Positions 8,612 to 17,087 are shown, numbered from the stretch's first letter. The stretch is DNA of 64,000 bases from Salinicoccus luteus DSM 17002 (GCF_000712035.1 NZ_JONV01000009.1:124001-188000), one strand, 5' to 3'. Notes: a model not told the origin generated them from the sequence alone. A program made the numbers and translations.

Positions 8612-9268
8612 ATGATAATCAAAAAAAATCATCTGCTGATTGGAAGTATCGCATCAGCGCTCGTACTGGGTGCGTGTTCAAGTGCAAATGCAGAAACGGA
8701 TATGAGCTGGGAAGACGATCGTACGGAAGGCACGACTGCTGTGATGAGCGCTGAAGCTGAAGGCAATGTAAAGAAGACCGCGCAGGAAGCGGTCGATGCA
8801 GCGAAGAAGAATTTTGACGGCAAGGTGCAGGAAGTGGAGCTCGAAGAGGATGACGGCATCTACTACTACGAAATAGAGCTGGAAAACGGCAATGAGGAAT
8901 ATGACGTCGATATCGATGCCAACGATCTGACAGTTCTTGAGGAATCATTCGACAGGGACGATGATGATGGAGGCCAGGACGACCGGGACGACGATAGTGA
9001 CGACAACGGCCGGGATGATGACGATGACAGAAGTGAAGGGACATCTTCAGAATCCGGCAAGGACCAGCCGAAGCAGTCTGCCGGAAACGGGCTCATTTCT
9101 TCCACAGAGGCACTGAAGATTGCCCAGAATGAAGTCGGCGGTGAAGTGAAGGAATGGGATTTTGATGACGATGACAAGGAATATGAAGTGGAAATGGAAA
9201 CAGAGGGAAAAGAGTATGAAGTGGAAATCGATGCACGAACTGGCGAAGTAACTGAAATCGATGACTGA
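8612..9268 (+). CDS. PepSY-domain lipoprotein with Asp-rich linker
   Basis: A 218-residue secreted lipoprotein. The lipobox L-G-A-C places the lipidated cysteine at residue 22. Two PepSY-like repeats (about 55-110 and 155-218), each with a lysine/alanine helix followed by E-Y-D-V / E-Y-E-V beta strands, flank a linker at about 113-145 made almost wholly of aspartate, glycine, arginine and serine. The start at 8612 fits AAGGAGG with 8-base spacing; ATG 8608 is out of frame. It sits just before the two-component genes and shares an operator-like array with them, so it is probably part of that regulon, as an inhibitor or sensor partner. Confidence 0.85.
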   Translation: MIIKKNHLLIGSIASALVLGACSSANAETDMSWEDDRTEGTTAVMSAEAEGNVKKTAQEAVDAAKKNFDGKVQEVELEEDDGIYYYEIELENGNEEYDVDIDANDLTVLEESFDRDDDDGGQDDRDDDSDDNGRDDDDDRSEGTSSESGKDQPKQSAGNGLISSTEALKIAQNEVGGEVKEWDFDDDDKEYEVEMETEGKEYEVEIDARTGEVTEIDD

Positions 9269-9283
9269 TTGAGGGACAGGTGG

Positions 9284-9313
9284 CCCGGGAGAAGTTCTCC
9301 CGGGTTTTTTAAT
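9284..9313 (+). terminator. Terminator after PepSY lipoprotein gene
   Basis: CCCGGGAGAA and TTCTCCCGGG form a strong stem followed by TTTTTT. The T-run overlaps the first repeat of the response-regulator operator array. Confidence 0.9.
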
Positions 9314-9335
9314 TGAATTTTAATCGTTCTATAAC
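9307..9335 (+). promoter_or_regulatory. Triple 11-bp-phased repeat upstream of response regulator gene
   Basis: TTTTAAT (9307), TTTTAAT (9318) and CTATAAC (9329) repeat the 11-base phasing found before the PepSY lipoprotein gene. Probable autoregulatory site of the OmpR-type regulator encoded next. Confidence 0.6.
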
Positions 9336-9409
9336 GAAAACTCGGGCATTTTGTTTTATACTTGGTGTAATAGTAATCATCGTGCATCAAAGTAATGGGG
9401 AGTGCTGTT

Positions 9410-10087
9410 ATGGAAAAGATTCTGATTGTCGAAGACGATGACAAGATCGCCCGTGTCATCCAGCTGGAGCTGGAATATGAAGGGTACGAAGTCGCAATTG
9501 CCTACACTGGAAAAGAAGCGATGGAAAAGTACGGAGCGGAATCTTTTGACATGATTCTTCTGGATGTCATGATTCCCGAACTGAACGGGCTTGAAGTGCT
9601 CCGCCGCGTCCGTCAGAAGGACGATGAAATACGCATCATCATGCTTACGGCAAGGGATGCAGTGATGGACAAAGTGAGTGGCCTCGACTCGGGGGCAAAC
9701 GATTATGTCACCAAGCCTTTTGAAATCGAGGAATTGCTTGCGCGCATCCGGGCACAGCTGAAGCAGAGAAGCCTGTCAAATAATGCCGACTTCCAGGAAA
9801 TAAAGTACAGGCACCTCAAGATTCTGCCGATGGCACGGGAAGTGTATATAGATGATGAACCGATCTATCTGACCCAGAAGGAATACGATCTGCTTCATTT
9901 TCTGGTCGAACACAAAAACCAGGCGTTGTCACGGGAGCAGATCATCGAGGCGGTGTGGGGCTATGACTATTATGGTGATACGAACACTGTAGATGTCTAT
10001 GTCAGATACTTGCGCAAGAAACTCGATCGCGAATCCCCCTCCATCATTTCAAGTGTCAGGGGTATTGGCTATATAGTGAAGGACTGA
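9410..10087 (+). CDS. OmpR-family response regulator (ArlR/YkoG-like)
   Basis: A 225-residue transcription factor. The receiver domain (about 1-118) has the acidic pocket E8-D9-D10, the phosphoacceptor D52 in L-L-D-V-M-I-P, T/S in M-L-T-A-R and K in V-T-K-P-F. The C-terminal winged helix ends with V-D-V-Y-V-R-Y-L-R-K-K-L and S-V-R-G-I-G-Y. I place the start at ATG 9410, with GGGGAG upstream, rather than at 9395, which lacks a ribosome site. It overlaps closely with the sensor kinase gene. Closest recalled relatives are staphylococcal ArlR and Bacillus YkoG; the PepSY neighbours recall the ykoGHJ arrangement. Confidence 0.92.
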   Translation: MEKILIVEDDDKIARVIQLELEYEGYEVAIAYTGKEAMEKYGAESFDMILLDVMIPELNGLEVLRRVRQKDDEIRIIMLTARDAVMDKVSGLDSGANDYVTKPFEIEELLARIRAQLKQRSLSNNADFQEIKYRHLKILPMAREVYIDDEPIYLTQKEYDLLHFLVEHKNQALSREQIIEAVWGYDYYGDTNTVDVYVRYLRKKLDRESPSIISSVRGIGYIVKD

Positions 10088-10091
10088 AGTG

Positions 10092-11465
10092 ATGAAACTC
10101 GGGACTAAAATTCAGTTGTATACGACCGTCATGACCCTGATTGTGGTCATCATCATCAACCTGTTCGTCTATTATTCATATAAGCAGTTTTCATTGAATG
10201 CAGAAATGGGACAGCTTGAAAACCGTGGCTTCAATATCATGCAGGAAATCCAGAATGCCAATGATAATGATATCAATGCTGAAGCTGTACTCCAGGCACA
10301 TCTGCTTTCAGATGGCTATATGACGGTCATCGACAGCGAAAATAACCCGGTGGTCAGGATTGCGACGGAAGCTGAGTATGCCAACATATCCATGCCATAT
10401 AGTACCTCACAGTATGCAGAAGCGATGAACCATGAGGCGCATCATTTTGTGATGGTCTCCCTGCCCATCATTTGGGAGAATGGTGAGGTATATGACCTGC
10501 AGATCTATGAAAATGTCCAGTTCCTGCATGAAACTTTCGAAATCCTGCGATGGATTCTGCTGCTGTCGACGGCGATCATCTTCATCGTCATATTCCTGTT
10601 GAACAGGATCATCACGAACTTCATAACCCGGCCGATCAACAAGCTGGTTGACAGGATGAACAGGACAGAGACCACATCGAAGTATTCAATGCTGGAAGTC
10701 GACCGGAAGGACACGAAGGAGCTTCAGGAACTGTCTGCAGCCTTCAATAACATGATGGAGGAGCTGAAGATCCATGATGAAAACCAGCAGGCCTTCATCA
10801 TGAATGCCTCCCATGAGCTGAAGACACCGATTACTGTCATCAGTTCATACAGCGAAATGCTTAAACGTTTCGGCAAGACCAGAGAGGATGTACTGGACGA
10901 GAGTATCCATGCCATCAGCGATGAAGCAAGAAGGATGAAATATCTGACGGAACAGCTGTTGAGCTTTGCCAAGGTGAATACAGGCAGGGAGGAGATTTCC
11001 CGGCAGCCGACGCGCATCGTCAAGCTGATTCGGGATATTGCGGCACGGCTGGAGACGGTCTATCAACGGGAGATCGATGTACGTACAGATAATGAATCGG
11101 TGCTCGCCCATGTTGACGTTAATACGTTTGACCAGCTTGTGAAGATATTCATTGACAACGCCTATAAGTACAGTTCGGATGCAGTTGCAGTCGAAGTGCA
11201 TGACCATGGACAGTCGGTTGAAGTGGCGATAAAAGACAGGGGCATCGGAATCCCTGAGGAGGATATCGATCACATCTTCACACGCTTCTATCGTGTGGAT
11301 AAGGCCCGGGCAAGAAAGACCGGCGGCTCGGGTCTCGGCCTGTCGATAGCCCGTGAACTCGCAAAGTTGAACGGCATTGACATTTCCGTCGACAGCCAGG
11401 TGGACGTTGGCACGACCTTCAGACTGACTATGGAAAGCGGGGGAAATGATGAGGAAGAAAACTAA
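10092..11465 (+). CDS. Sensor histidine kinase (ArlS/YkoH-like)
   Basis: A membrane histidine kinase of 457 residues that partners the preceding regulator. One helix (about 12-28), an extracellular sensor region of about 120 residues, a second helix (153-172), a HAMP linker, the dimerisation helix with N-A-S-H-E-L-K-T-P (H241), and an ATPase domain with F-I-D-N-A-Y-K-Y, D-R-G-I-G-I and G-G-S-G-L-G-L-S boxes. A GTG at 10089 directly before the ATG at 10092 is an alternative start. Only a few bases separate it from the regulator gene, and its end overlaps the next gene. Confidence 0.92.
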   Translation: MKLGTKIQLYTTVMTLIVVIIINLFVYYSYKQFSLNAEMGQLENRGFNIMQEIQNANDNDINAEAVLQAHLLSDGYMTVIDSENNPVVRIATEAEYANISMPYSTSQYAEAMNHEAHHFVMVSLPIIWENGEVYDLQIYENVQFLHETFEILRWILLLSTAIIFIVIFLLNRIITNFITRPINKLVDRMNRTETTSKYSMLEVDRKDTKELQELSAAFNNMMEELKIHDENQQAFIMNASHELKTPITVISSYSEMLKRFGKTREDVLDESIHAISDEARRMKYLTEQLLSFAKVNTGREEISRQPTRIVKLIRDIAARLETVYQREIDVRTDNESVLAHVDVNTFDQLVKIFIDNAYKYSSDAVAVEVHDHGQSVEVAIKDRGIGIPEEDIDHIFTRFYRVDKARARKTGGSGLGLSIARELAKLNGIDISVDSQVDVGTTFRLTMESGGNDEEEN

Positions 11466-12087
11466 ACTCCTAATTGCTGCTGGAGCAGTTGTACTGGCCA
11501 TACTGATTGCTGTGGCGGCAATGGTGCAGTCCGAGTCCGATGACATTGGAGAAGATGAAGTCAGAGCGATGATCATGGAGCGGTACGGCGGTGAGATTGA
11601 AGCGGTCGAGACCAAGGGTCAGCACTACATTGTCCGGGTGTCAGATGAAAATTTCGAATATGAGATTACCATGGAACAGGAAGATGGCAGCATTGTTGAT
11701 ATGAAATCAAGGGAACTGCCCCCGGAGGAAGTTGCTGAGGAGCGGGTTGAAGAGAGCCCTGAAGATTCCGGGGAGAAGGCGCTCATGACAGAAGGGGAGG
11801 CCAAGGCCCTTGCTGCATCGGAAGTCGGCGGACAATTCATCCATGTCACAACGAATGAAGGTGCCCATCCTTCCGAATATCAGGTCATCCAACTGGTGGA
11901 GGATGACGATGAAGGAGCACTTGTCACCATCGATGCACAATCGGCCTCAGTTGAAAAAGTGCTGTGGTTCTCCATCGATTTCGAAGATATCCCAGACATA
12001 GAGGCCTTCGCACAGGAACTGCAGGAATATAACAGGCAGTACCAGGATGACTATTATATAGAATTTGACGATTATTATGATGATTAA
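11446..12087 (+). CDS. PepSY-domain membrane protein
   Basis: A 213-residue protein with one N-terminal membrane helix (about 7-27) and no lipobox, so probably anchored with its C-terminal domain outside. Two PepSY-like stretches are separated by a glutamate-rich linker at about 85-110; the C-terminal one begins M-T-E-G-E-A-K-A-L-A-A-S-E-V-G-G. The tail is rich in Tyr and Asp. Its start overlaps the kinase gene by 20 bases, so it belongs to the same operon. With the upstream lipoprotein it forms a PepSY-kinase-PepSY set; a role in signal modulation is inference. Confidence 0.8.
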   Translation: MMRKKTKLLIAAGAVVLAILIAVAAMVQSESDDIGEDEVRAMIMERYGGEIEAVETKGQHYIVRVSDENFEYEITMEQEDGSIVDMKSRELPPEEVAEERVEESPEDSGEKALMTEGEAKALAASEVGGQFIHVTTNEGAHPSEYQVIQLVEDDDEGALVTIDAQSASVEKVLWFSIDFEDIPDIEAFAQELQEYNRQYQDDYYIEFDDYYDD

Positions 12088-12123
12088 CCCCTCCGGACAT
12101 GTTATTCTAGAGGGGTATTTTTA
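12087..12123 (+). terminator. Terminator of the two-component operon
   Basis: ACCCCTC and GAGGGGT arms followed by ATTTTTA end the regulator-kinase-PepSY transcript. Confidence 0.82.
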
Positions 12124-12128
12124 ATATA

Positions 12129-12157
12129 CTGACATTTTAGATGCAGAGGTATGATAT
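12129..12157 (+). promoter_or_regulatory. Promoter for metNIQ
   Basis: CTGACA, a 17-base spacer and TGATAT fit a vegetative promoter. The leader to the metN start is only about 60 bases, so no SAM-I or T-box switch fits here, unlike the other methionine genes. Confidence 0.5.
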
Positions 12158-12223
12158 CATTGGCTTTTGAGGAATTTGGACAGATATGATGCCTGTGCTG
12201 ATTGTATTACGGAGGTCCTGAAG

Positions 12224-12961
12224 TTGATAGAAATGAAAGAGGTATCAAAATCTTTTACAGGTAAGGATGGTCCCTTCAAAGCTGTCGATAATGTAACTCT
12301 CACAATCAAAGAGCGGGAGATATTCGGCATCATAGGGGAGAGTGGTGCCGGCAAATCGACTTTGATGCGCTTCATCAATGCGTTGGAGATGCCCGACTCG
12401 GGGGATGTACGGGTCGACGGTGTGGAAGTGAAAAAACTGGCTGGGAAACGCTTGAGAACCCATCAGAAGGGTATCGGCATGATCTTCCAGCACTTCAATC
12501 TGTTGAGCAATAGGACGGTCGAAGAGAATATAAGGATGCCTTTGACACTACATAAATATAAAACGCCACTATCCATAGACGAAGTGCTGGCTTTTACCGG
12601 GCTTGCCGACAAGCGTTCCAGTTATCCTGCGGAACTGTCCGGGGGGCAGAAGCAGCGTGTGGGCATTGCCAGGGCACTTATCACCCGCCCGAAGATCCTC
12701 CTGTGTGACGAACCGACATCTGCGCTGGATGAGAATACGACTTATGAAATCGTCGATGTACTGCACAAGGCACAGAATGAGTACGGCATGACGGTCGTCA
12801 TCGTGACCCATGAACTCAATGTCATCAAAACGCTGTGTCATCGTGCTGCTGTACTGGACCGGGGCAGGCTGATAGATACGATTGATGTGGTCCATGAGGA
12901 TGATGGCCGGTCAGGAAAATCCTATCATGAACGCGTATTGGAAGTGTTGAAAGGTGATTAA
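12224..12961 (+). CDS. metN: Methionine ABC transporter ATP-binding protein, short form without NIL domain
   Basis: ATPase of the MetNIQ importer. Walker A is G-E-S-G-A-G-K-S-T (39-47), signature L-S-G-G-Q-K-Q-R (138-145), Walker B L-L-C-D-E-P-T-S (159-166) and the H-loop T-H-E-L near 195. The start is TTG at 12224 (GGAGG 8 bases upstream), giving M-I-E-M-K-E-V-S-K-S-F, the family's usual beginning. At 245 residues it lacks the roughly 90-residue C-terminal NIL/ACT domain through which methionine inhibits typical MetN of about 340 residues. The stop overlaps metI, so this is a clean short form, not an obvious frameshift. Confidence 0.88.
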   Translation: MIEMKEVSKSFTGKDGPFKAVDNVTLTIKEREIFGIIGESGAGKSTLMRFINALEMPDSGDVRVDGVEVKKLAGKRLRTHQKGIGMIFQHFNLLSNRTVEENIRMPLTLHKYKTPLSIDEVLAFTGLADKRSSYPAELSGGQKQRVGIARALITRPKILLCDEPTSALDENTTYEIVDVLHKAQNEYGMTVVIVTHELNVIKTLCHRAAVLDRGRLIDTIDVVHEDDGRSGKSYHERVLEVLKGD

Positions 12962-13637
12962 TCTAAGCCTTTATATGGAACGTGTGATTGAATATGCTCC
13001 AAGATTGTTTGAGAGCCTCTATGAGACGGGGATCATGATGGTTTTCGCCATGGTGGCAGCGATTCTGCTGGGTCTTCCCCTCGGTACCCTCCTATTTCTG
13101 ACCTCCAGGAATAAACCCATGGAGAACAAGCTTCTGTACCAATTGGCAAGCATCTTTGTCAATATTGTCCGGTCATTCCCCTTCCTGCTTCTCGTTGTCG
13201 TCATGCAGCCGCTGATCCGCTTCTTCTATGGACGTGCAACAGGAGATCCTGTAGCGGCATCATTTCCGATGATGCTGATTGCCATCGCCCTCTATGCACG
13301 TTTTGTCGAGCAGTCCCTCCATGACGTACCCAAAGGGGTGATGGAGACGGCGGAATCAATGGGGGCAACGACGACCCAGCTGGTATGGAAGTTTCTCTAT
13401 GTGGAAGCGCGAAGTTCCCTGATCATCGGTTTCACCACCGCCTTCGTCAGTTTCATATCCTATTCCACCATAATGGGGGTCGTCGGCGGCGGCGGTATAG
13501 GAGATTTCGCCATCCGTTATGGATACCAGCGTTATGAGACGGATATTATGTATACCGCAATTGTAGTGATCATCATATTTGTCATCCTGGCCCAATGGTT
13601 CGGACTCAGGATCGCCAGAAAACTTGATAAAAGATGA
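12954..13637 (+). CDS. metI: Methionine ABC transporter permease
   Basis: Membrane subunit of the importer, 227 residues with five or so helices. The coupling-loop segment E-S-M-G-A-T-T-T-Q-L-V-W-K (about 130-142), the S-Y-S-T-I-M-G-V-V-G-G-G-G-I-G-D stretch and the C-terminal region match MetI proteins. It starts at GTG 12954, overlapping the end of metN by eight bases, which indicates coupling. Followed 23 bases later by metQ. Confidence 0.92.
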   Translation: MINLSLYMERVIEYAPRLFESLYETGIMMVFAMVAAILLGLPLGTLLFLTSRNKPMENKLLYQLASIFVNIVRSFPFLLLVVVMQPLIRFFYGRATGDPVAASFPMMLIAIALYARFVEQSLHDVPKGVMETAESMGATTTQLVWKFLYVEARSSLIIGFTTAFVSFISYSTIMGVVGGGGIGDFAIRYGYQRYETDIMYTAIVVIIIFVILAQWFGLRIARKLDKR

Positions 13638-13660
13638 ATATTCCAAAGGAGATGAAATGA

Positions 13661-14509
13661 ATGTTTAAAAAAGGATTGTTGTTAAGTGGCCTCGCCCTTG
13701 TTCTTGCAGGGTGTGGAGGAGAAGAAAGTGGTACAGAGGAGTCGCAGGATAACGGCTCCAATGGTTCAGAGGAGAAGACTGTCGTACAGGTGGCTTCCCA
13801 CCTGCCCCCGATGACGGATGTTGTGGAGATAGCAGGTGACGTCATTGAAGACCCGTATGAAATAGAACTGGTTGAAGTATCAGATAACATCCAGTATAAC
13901 GAAGCTCTGCTGAATGAAGAAGTCGATGCGAACTTCGCACAGCATGAACCGTTCATGGAAATCTTCAATGAAGAACGCGATGGCAATCTCGTTGCGCTTC
14001 AGCCTGTATATAACGCCATAGTCGGCTTCTATTCCCCTGTCTATGATTCCATAGATGAACTGGAAGATGGGGCCGAAGTGGCAATTCCATCTGATGCCAC
14101 AAACGAAGCACGGGCACTCATGATACTCGACCAGCAGGGCATCATCACTTTGGCTTCTGATGCAGAGCATACTGCGACAGTGGAAGATATCGAAGAGAAT
14201 CCGAAGAACCTTGAGTTTACACATATCGACCTGCTCAACCTGACTGGTGCATATGAAGACGGAGTACCGCTTGTATTCAACTATCCGACATATATTTCCA
14301 GCATTGATCTGACACCGGAAGATGCTGTACTGCTTGAAGAGGATGAGGATAACACCTTCGCGATTCAGCTTGTAGCACGTGAAGACAACCAGGATTCGGA
14401 GGAGATCCAGGCTGTAGAGGAGGCGTTCACTTCCCAGGAAGTACATGATTTCCTTACGGAATTGAGTGAAGAAGGACACTTGGAACCCGCTTTTGAAGTG
14501 AATGAGTAA
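13661..14509 (+). CDS. metQ: Methionine-binding lipoprotein MetQ
   Basis: Substrate-binding lipoprotein of 282 residues. The signal peptide ends in L-A-G-C, with C18 lipidated, followed by an acidic, serine-rich tether. The NlpA/MetQ core begins at V-V-Q-V-A-S-H-L-P-P-M-T-D and contains N-Y-P-T-Y-I-S and the usual paired-lobe pattern. It captures L-, and in some species D-, methionine for MetI and MetN. Last gene of metNIQ, closed by a terminator. Confidence 0.9.
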   Translation: MFKKGLLLSGLALVLAGCGGEESGTEESQDNGSNGSEEKTVVQVASHLPPMTDVVEIAGDVIEDPYEIELVEVSDNIQYNEALLNEEVDANFAQHEPFMEIFNEERDGNLVALQPVYNAIVGFYSPVYDSIDELEDGAEVAIPSDATNEARALMILDQQGIITLASDAEHTATVEDIEENPKNLEFTHIDLLNLTGAYEDGVPLVFNYPTYISSIDLTPEDAVLLEEDEDNTFAIQLVAREDNQDSEEIQAVEEAFTSQEVHDFLTELSEEGHLEPAFEVNE

Positions 14510-14519
14510 TCTTGAAAGG

Positions 14520-14545
14520 ACCGGAACTCTATTCCGGTTTCTTTT
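14520..14545 (+). terminator. Terminator of metNIQ
   Basis: ACCGGAA and TTCCGGT arms with a five-base loop, followed by TTCTTTT. Confidence 0.8.
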
Positions 14546-14555
14546 CAGGAATTGA

Positions 14556-14569
14556 TGAAAGCGTTAACA
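14556..14569 (+). promoter_or_regulatory. cre site (CcpA operator) upstream of amidohydrolase
   Basis: TGAAAGCGTTAACA matches the catabolite-responsive element consensus TGWAANCGNTNWCA at every position. It lies about 125 bases before the M20 amidohydrolase gene, so CcpA probably modulates that gene and perhaps the EIIC-like gene after it. Confidence 0.6.
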
Positions 14570-14693
14570 ATTCTGTAACTATTTTATGCAATTATTCAGA
14601 TGGTCCATATATTCATTTGAATAGAAATGATCAATAGGTGTAAAGTAGAAGCATACTCCAGTTGAAAATACAAAATACTAAAAGAGGTGCGGT

Positions 14694-15872
14694 ATGGTGA
14701 ATGAAAAACTGATTGGACGTCTGGAAGAGAAGTATGAACGTATGGTCGAAATTCGCAGACATCTTCATCAAAATCCTGAGCTCTCTTTTCAGGAGACGGA
14801 AACAGCGGCATATATTGCGCAGTTTTATGAAGATGAGGATGTGGAAGTGGAGACGGGAGTTGGGGGCAATGGTCTCAGAGTGACCATTGATTCCGGCAGG
14901 CCGGGCAGGACCCTCGCACTGAGAGCCGATTTTGACGCACTTCCGATTCAGGAAGCAACGGGATTGCCTTTCGCTTCGAAAAACGCAGGTGTCATGCACG
15001 CATGTGGCCATGACGCGCATACTGCATACATGATGCTCCTGGCCGAAACCCTGATTGAACTCAAAGATGAATGGAAAGGCCGTGTAGTCATCATCCACCA
15101 GCATGCCGAAGAAACACCACCGGGTGGTGCCATCCAGATGATTGAAGACGGGGTCCTGGAGGGAGTGGACAATGTCCTTGGCGCCCATGTAATGAGCAAT
15201 ATGGAAACAGGGAAAGTGTTCTACCGGGAAGAGGAAGCTCAAACTGGCCGTGCCTACTTCAAATTGAGAATCAAAGGTTCCGGCGGTCACGGCTCTTCGC
15301 CCCATTTGGCAAATGACCCGATTGTTGCCGGTGCCCATTTCGTCTCAGAGGTTCAGACCATCGTCTCTAGGCGGTTGAACCCCTTTGAGTCCGGTGTGGT
15401 AACAATCGGTTCATTTGATGGGAAGGGCCAGTTCAACATCATCAAGGATGAAGTGACGCTCGAAGGCGATGTACGTGCAATGGGTGATGATACGAAACAG
15501 GTAATAGAAAAAGAGATCAAACGCCTATCAGGCGGTCTGGAAGAAACATTCGGAGTGGTCAATGAACTCGAATATAAAGATGACTACCCGGTGCTGTACA
15601 ATGACCCGGAATTGACCGCAAAAGTTGCCGCATCCATCAGGGAAGCGGGTATACCGGGGATCTCGTCAGTAGAGCGCTGCGGTCCCCAGCCACCATCGGA
15701 GGATTTCGCCTACTATACTAAGGAACTGTCTTCCTGCTTCATCTATATTGGTGCAGCGCCAGAGGGGGAACCCTACCCCCACCACCACCCGAAATTCAAT
15801 ATTGATGAGCGCTCCATGCTGATTGCAGCACAGGCAATCGGCAGCGCCGCACTGTCCTACCTGATGGAATAA
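14694..15872 (+). CDS. M20 family metallo-amidohydrolase (N-acyl amino acid hydrolase type)
   Basis: A 392-residue cytosolic hydrolase that removes acyl groups from amino acids or related amides. It has R-R-H-L-H-Q-N-P-E-L-S-F near residues 21-32, the metal-binding H-A-C-G-H-D-A-H (102-109, ligands C104 and H106), Q-H-A-E-E-T-P-P-G-G (about 137-146), the lid domain, and a C-terminal H-H-P-K-F. This is the IAA-amino acid hydrolase/HipO subgroup. The start has AAAGAGGTG upstream. A cre site precedes the gene. Substrate is not known; acylated cysteine or methionine derivatives are possible given the sulfur genes nearby, but this is speculation. Confidence 0.88.
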   Translation: MVNEKLIGRLEEKYERMVEIRRHLHQNPELSFQETETAAYIAQFYEDEDVEVETGVGGNGLRVTIDSGRPGRTLALRADFDALPIQEATGLPFASKNAGVMHACGHDAHTAYMMLLAETLIELKDEWKGRVVIIHQHAEETPPGGAIQMIEDGVLEGVDNVLGAHVMSNMETGKVFYREEEAQTGRAYFKLRIKGSGGHGSSPHLANDPIVAGAHFVSEVQTIVSRRLNPFESGVVTIGSFDGKGQFNIIKDEVTLEGDVRAMGDDTKQVIEKEIKRLSGGLEETFGVVNELEYKDDYPVLYNDPELTAKVAASIREAGIPGISSVERCGPQPPSEDFAYYTKELSSCFIYIGAAPEGEPYPHHHPKFNIDERSMLIAAQAIGSAALSYLME

Positions 15873-15944
15873 GAAAACCAATATACAAATACAAAAAAGC
15901 ATTTATTCAGCCATGGGCGTCAAATGAATCAGAGGAGAGAAAAT

Positions 15945-17009
15945 ATGGAACAGTTGATTGGTATCGGATTACTCATACTTTTACTCGCGTTTTTCACCCT
16001 ATTCACCTACTACGCCCCCCACGGGGATAAAGCCATGGGTGCGCTCGCTGCAGCAGCCATCGCCACCTTCCTGGTGGAAGCACTTCAGTCATTTGTCATA
16101 GGAGACATATTCAGCCTGGGGTTCTTTCAGGAGGCAGGAACTGAAGCCGGACTCCTGAGCGGGGTCATCGTTGCATTCCTCGTGGCTTTGACGATGGGTG
16201 TAAACCCGCTCAATTCTGCAATCATTGCCGTCTCATGTGGAGGCATCGGCCTGATACCGAGCTTCTTTGCGGCCTACATCATATCGTTTGGGGTCAAGTA
16301 TCTTGAGAAGAAGATTCCGAATGGATTGGACTTCATCATTGTGGTCCTTGCGATTGTGCCCCTCACCCGGCTGATTGGTGTCGTGCTGACTCCGATGGTG
16401 GATGCATCACTGCTCAAAATAGGAAGCATCATTGAAGTGGCTACAGAAACCAGTCCGATCATCATGGGGCTGATGCTCGGTGGCATCATTACCGTAGTAG
16501 GTACATCACCGCTGAGTTCAATGGCTCTGACGGCGCTGCTCGGTCTTACGGGTGTACCGATGGCTGTAGGCAGTCTTGCAGCATTCGGTTCAGCATTCAT
16601 AAACAGTACACTCTTCCACAAGCTGAAGATTGGAAATGCGAAATCCGTATTGTCGGTCGCTATAGAGCCGTTGTCCAAAGCTGATGTCATTTCGGCAAAT
16701 CCGCTTCCCATCTACATAACCAACTTCATCGGGGGCGGGTTGAGTGGTGTGATCATTGCCTATTCGGGGCTTGTCAATAATGCTCCGGGAACTGCAACGC
16801 CGACAGCCGGACTGCTTGTATTGTTCGGTTACAATCCGGCAATGCAGGTACTGCTTTATGCAGTTATTGTTGCGGTTGTTTCCGGCATGGTCGGTCTTGC
16901 CGGTGCCTATTTCTTCAGAAATTTCCCTGTCTATAACAGTGACTTTGCCAAAGTGGCGGATGAAATGGAGGAAGAATCGGACAAATTCAAAAAGACCGCA
17001 GATATATGA
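15945..17009 (+). CDS. Orphan PTS EIIC-like permease (PTS_EIIC_2 family)
   Basis: A 354-residue membrane protein with about nine hydrophobic segments, matching the EIIC-type transporters of the PTS_EIIC_2 family (for example the T-S-P-L-S-S-M-A-L-T and N-P-L-N-S-A-I stretches). No EIIA or EIIB gene is near, as is usual for this family, so it may work as a secondary carrier rather than in group translocation. The start at ATG 15945 fits the AGGAGA ribosome site; 15924 does not. It follows the amidohydrolase by about 70 bases and may share its transcript. Confidence 0.8.
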   Translation: MEQLIGIGLLILLLAFFTLFTYYAPHGDKAMGALAAAAIATFLVEALQSFVIGDIFSLGFFQEAGTEAGLLSGVIVAFLVALTMGVNPLNSAIIAVSCGGIGLIPSFFAAYIISFGVKYLEKKIPNGLDFIIVVLAIVPLTRLIGVVLTPMVDASLLKIGSIIEVATETSPIIMGLMLGGIITVVGTSPLSSMALTALLGLTGVPMAVGSLAAFGSAFINSTLFHKLKIGNAKSVLSVAIEPLSKADVISANPLPIYITNFIGGGLSGVIIAYSGLVNNAPGTATPTAGLLVLFGYNPAMQVLLYAVIVAVVSGMVGLAGAYFFRNFPVYNSDFAKVADEMEEESDKFKKTADI

Positions 17010-17020
17010 TTATACAGCAG

Positions 17021-17044
17021 CCACCCTCCGAGGGTGGTTTTCTC
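17021..17044 (+). terminator. Terminator after EIIC-like gene
   Basis: CCACCCT and AGGGTGG arms with a three-base loop followed by TTTTCTC. Confidence 0.82.
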
Positions 17045-17058
17045 AGAGGGACATACCA

Positions 17059-17087
17059 TTGACATTATCTGAAAATTCTTATAAATT
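17059..17087 (+). promoter_or_regulatory. Promoter of the amino acid symporter gene
   Basis: A perfect TTGACA box, 17-base spacer and TAAATT lie 34 bases before the start codon. Confidence 0.6.

Noticed and set aside
12088-12223. SAM-I riboswitch or T-box before metNIQ
   Set aside because: I looked for the S-box and T-box core sequences; neither is present, and the leader is too short.
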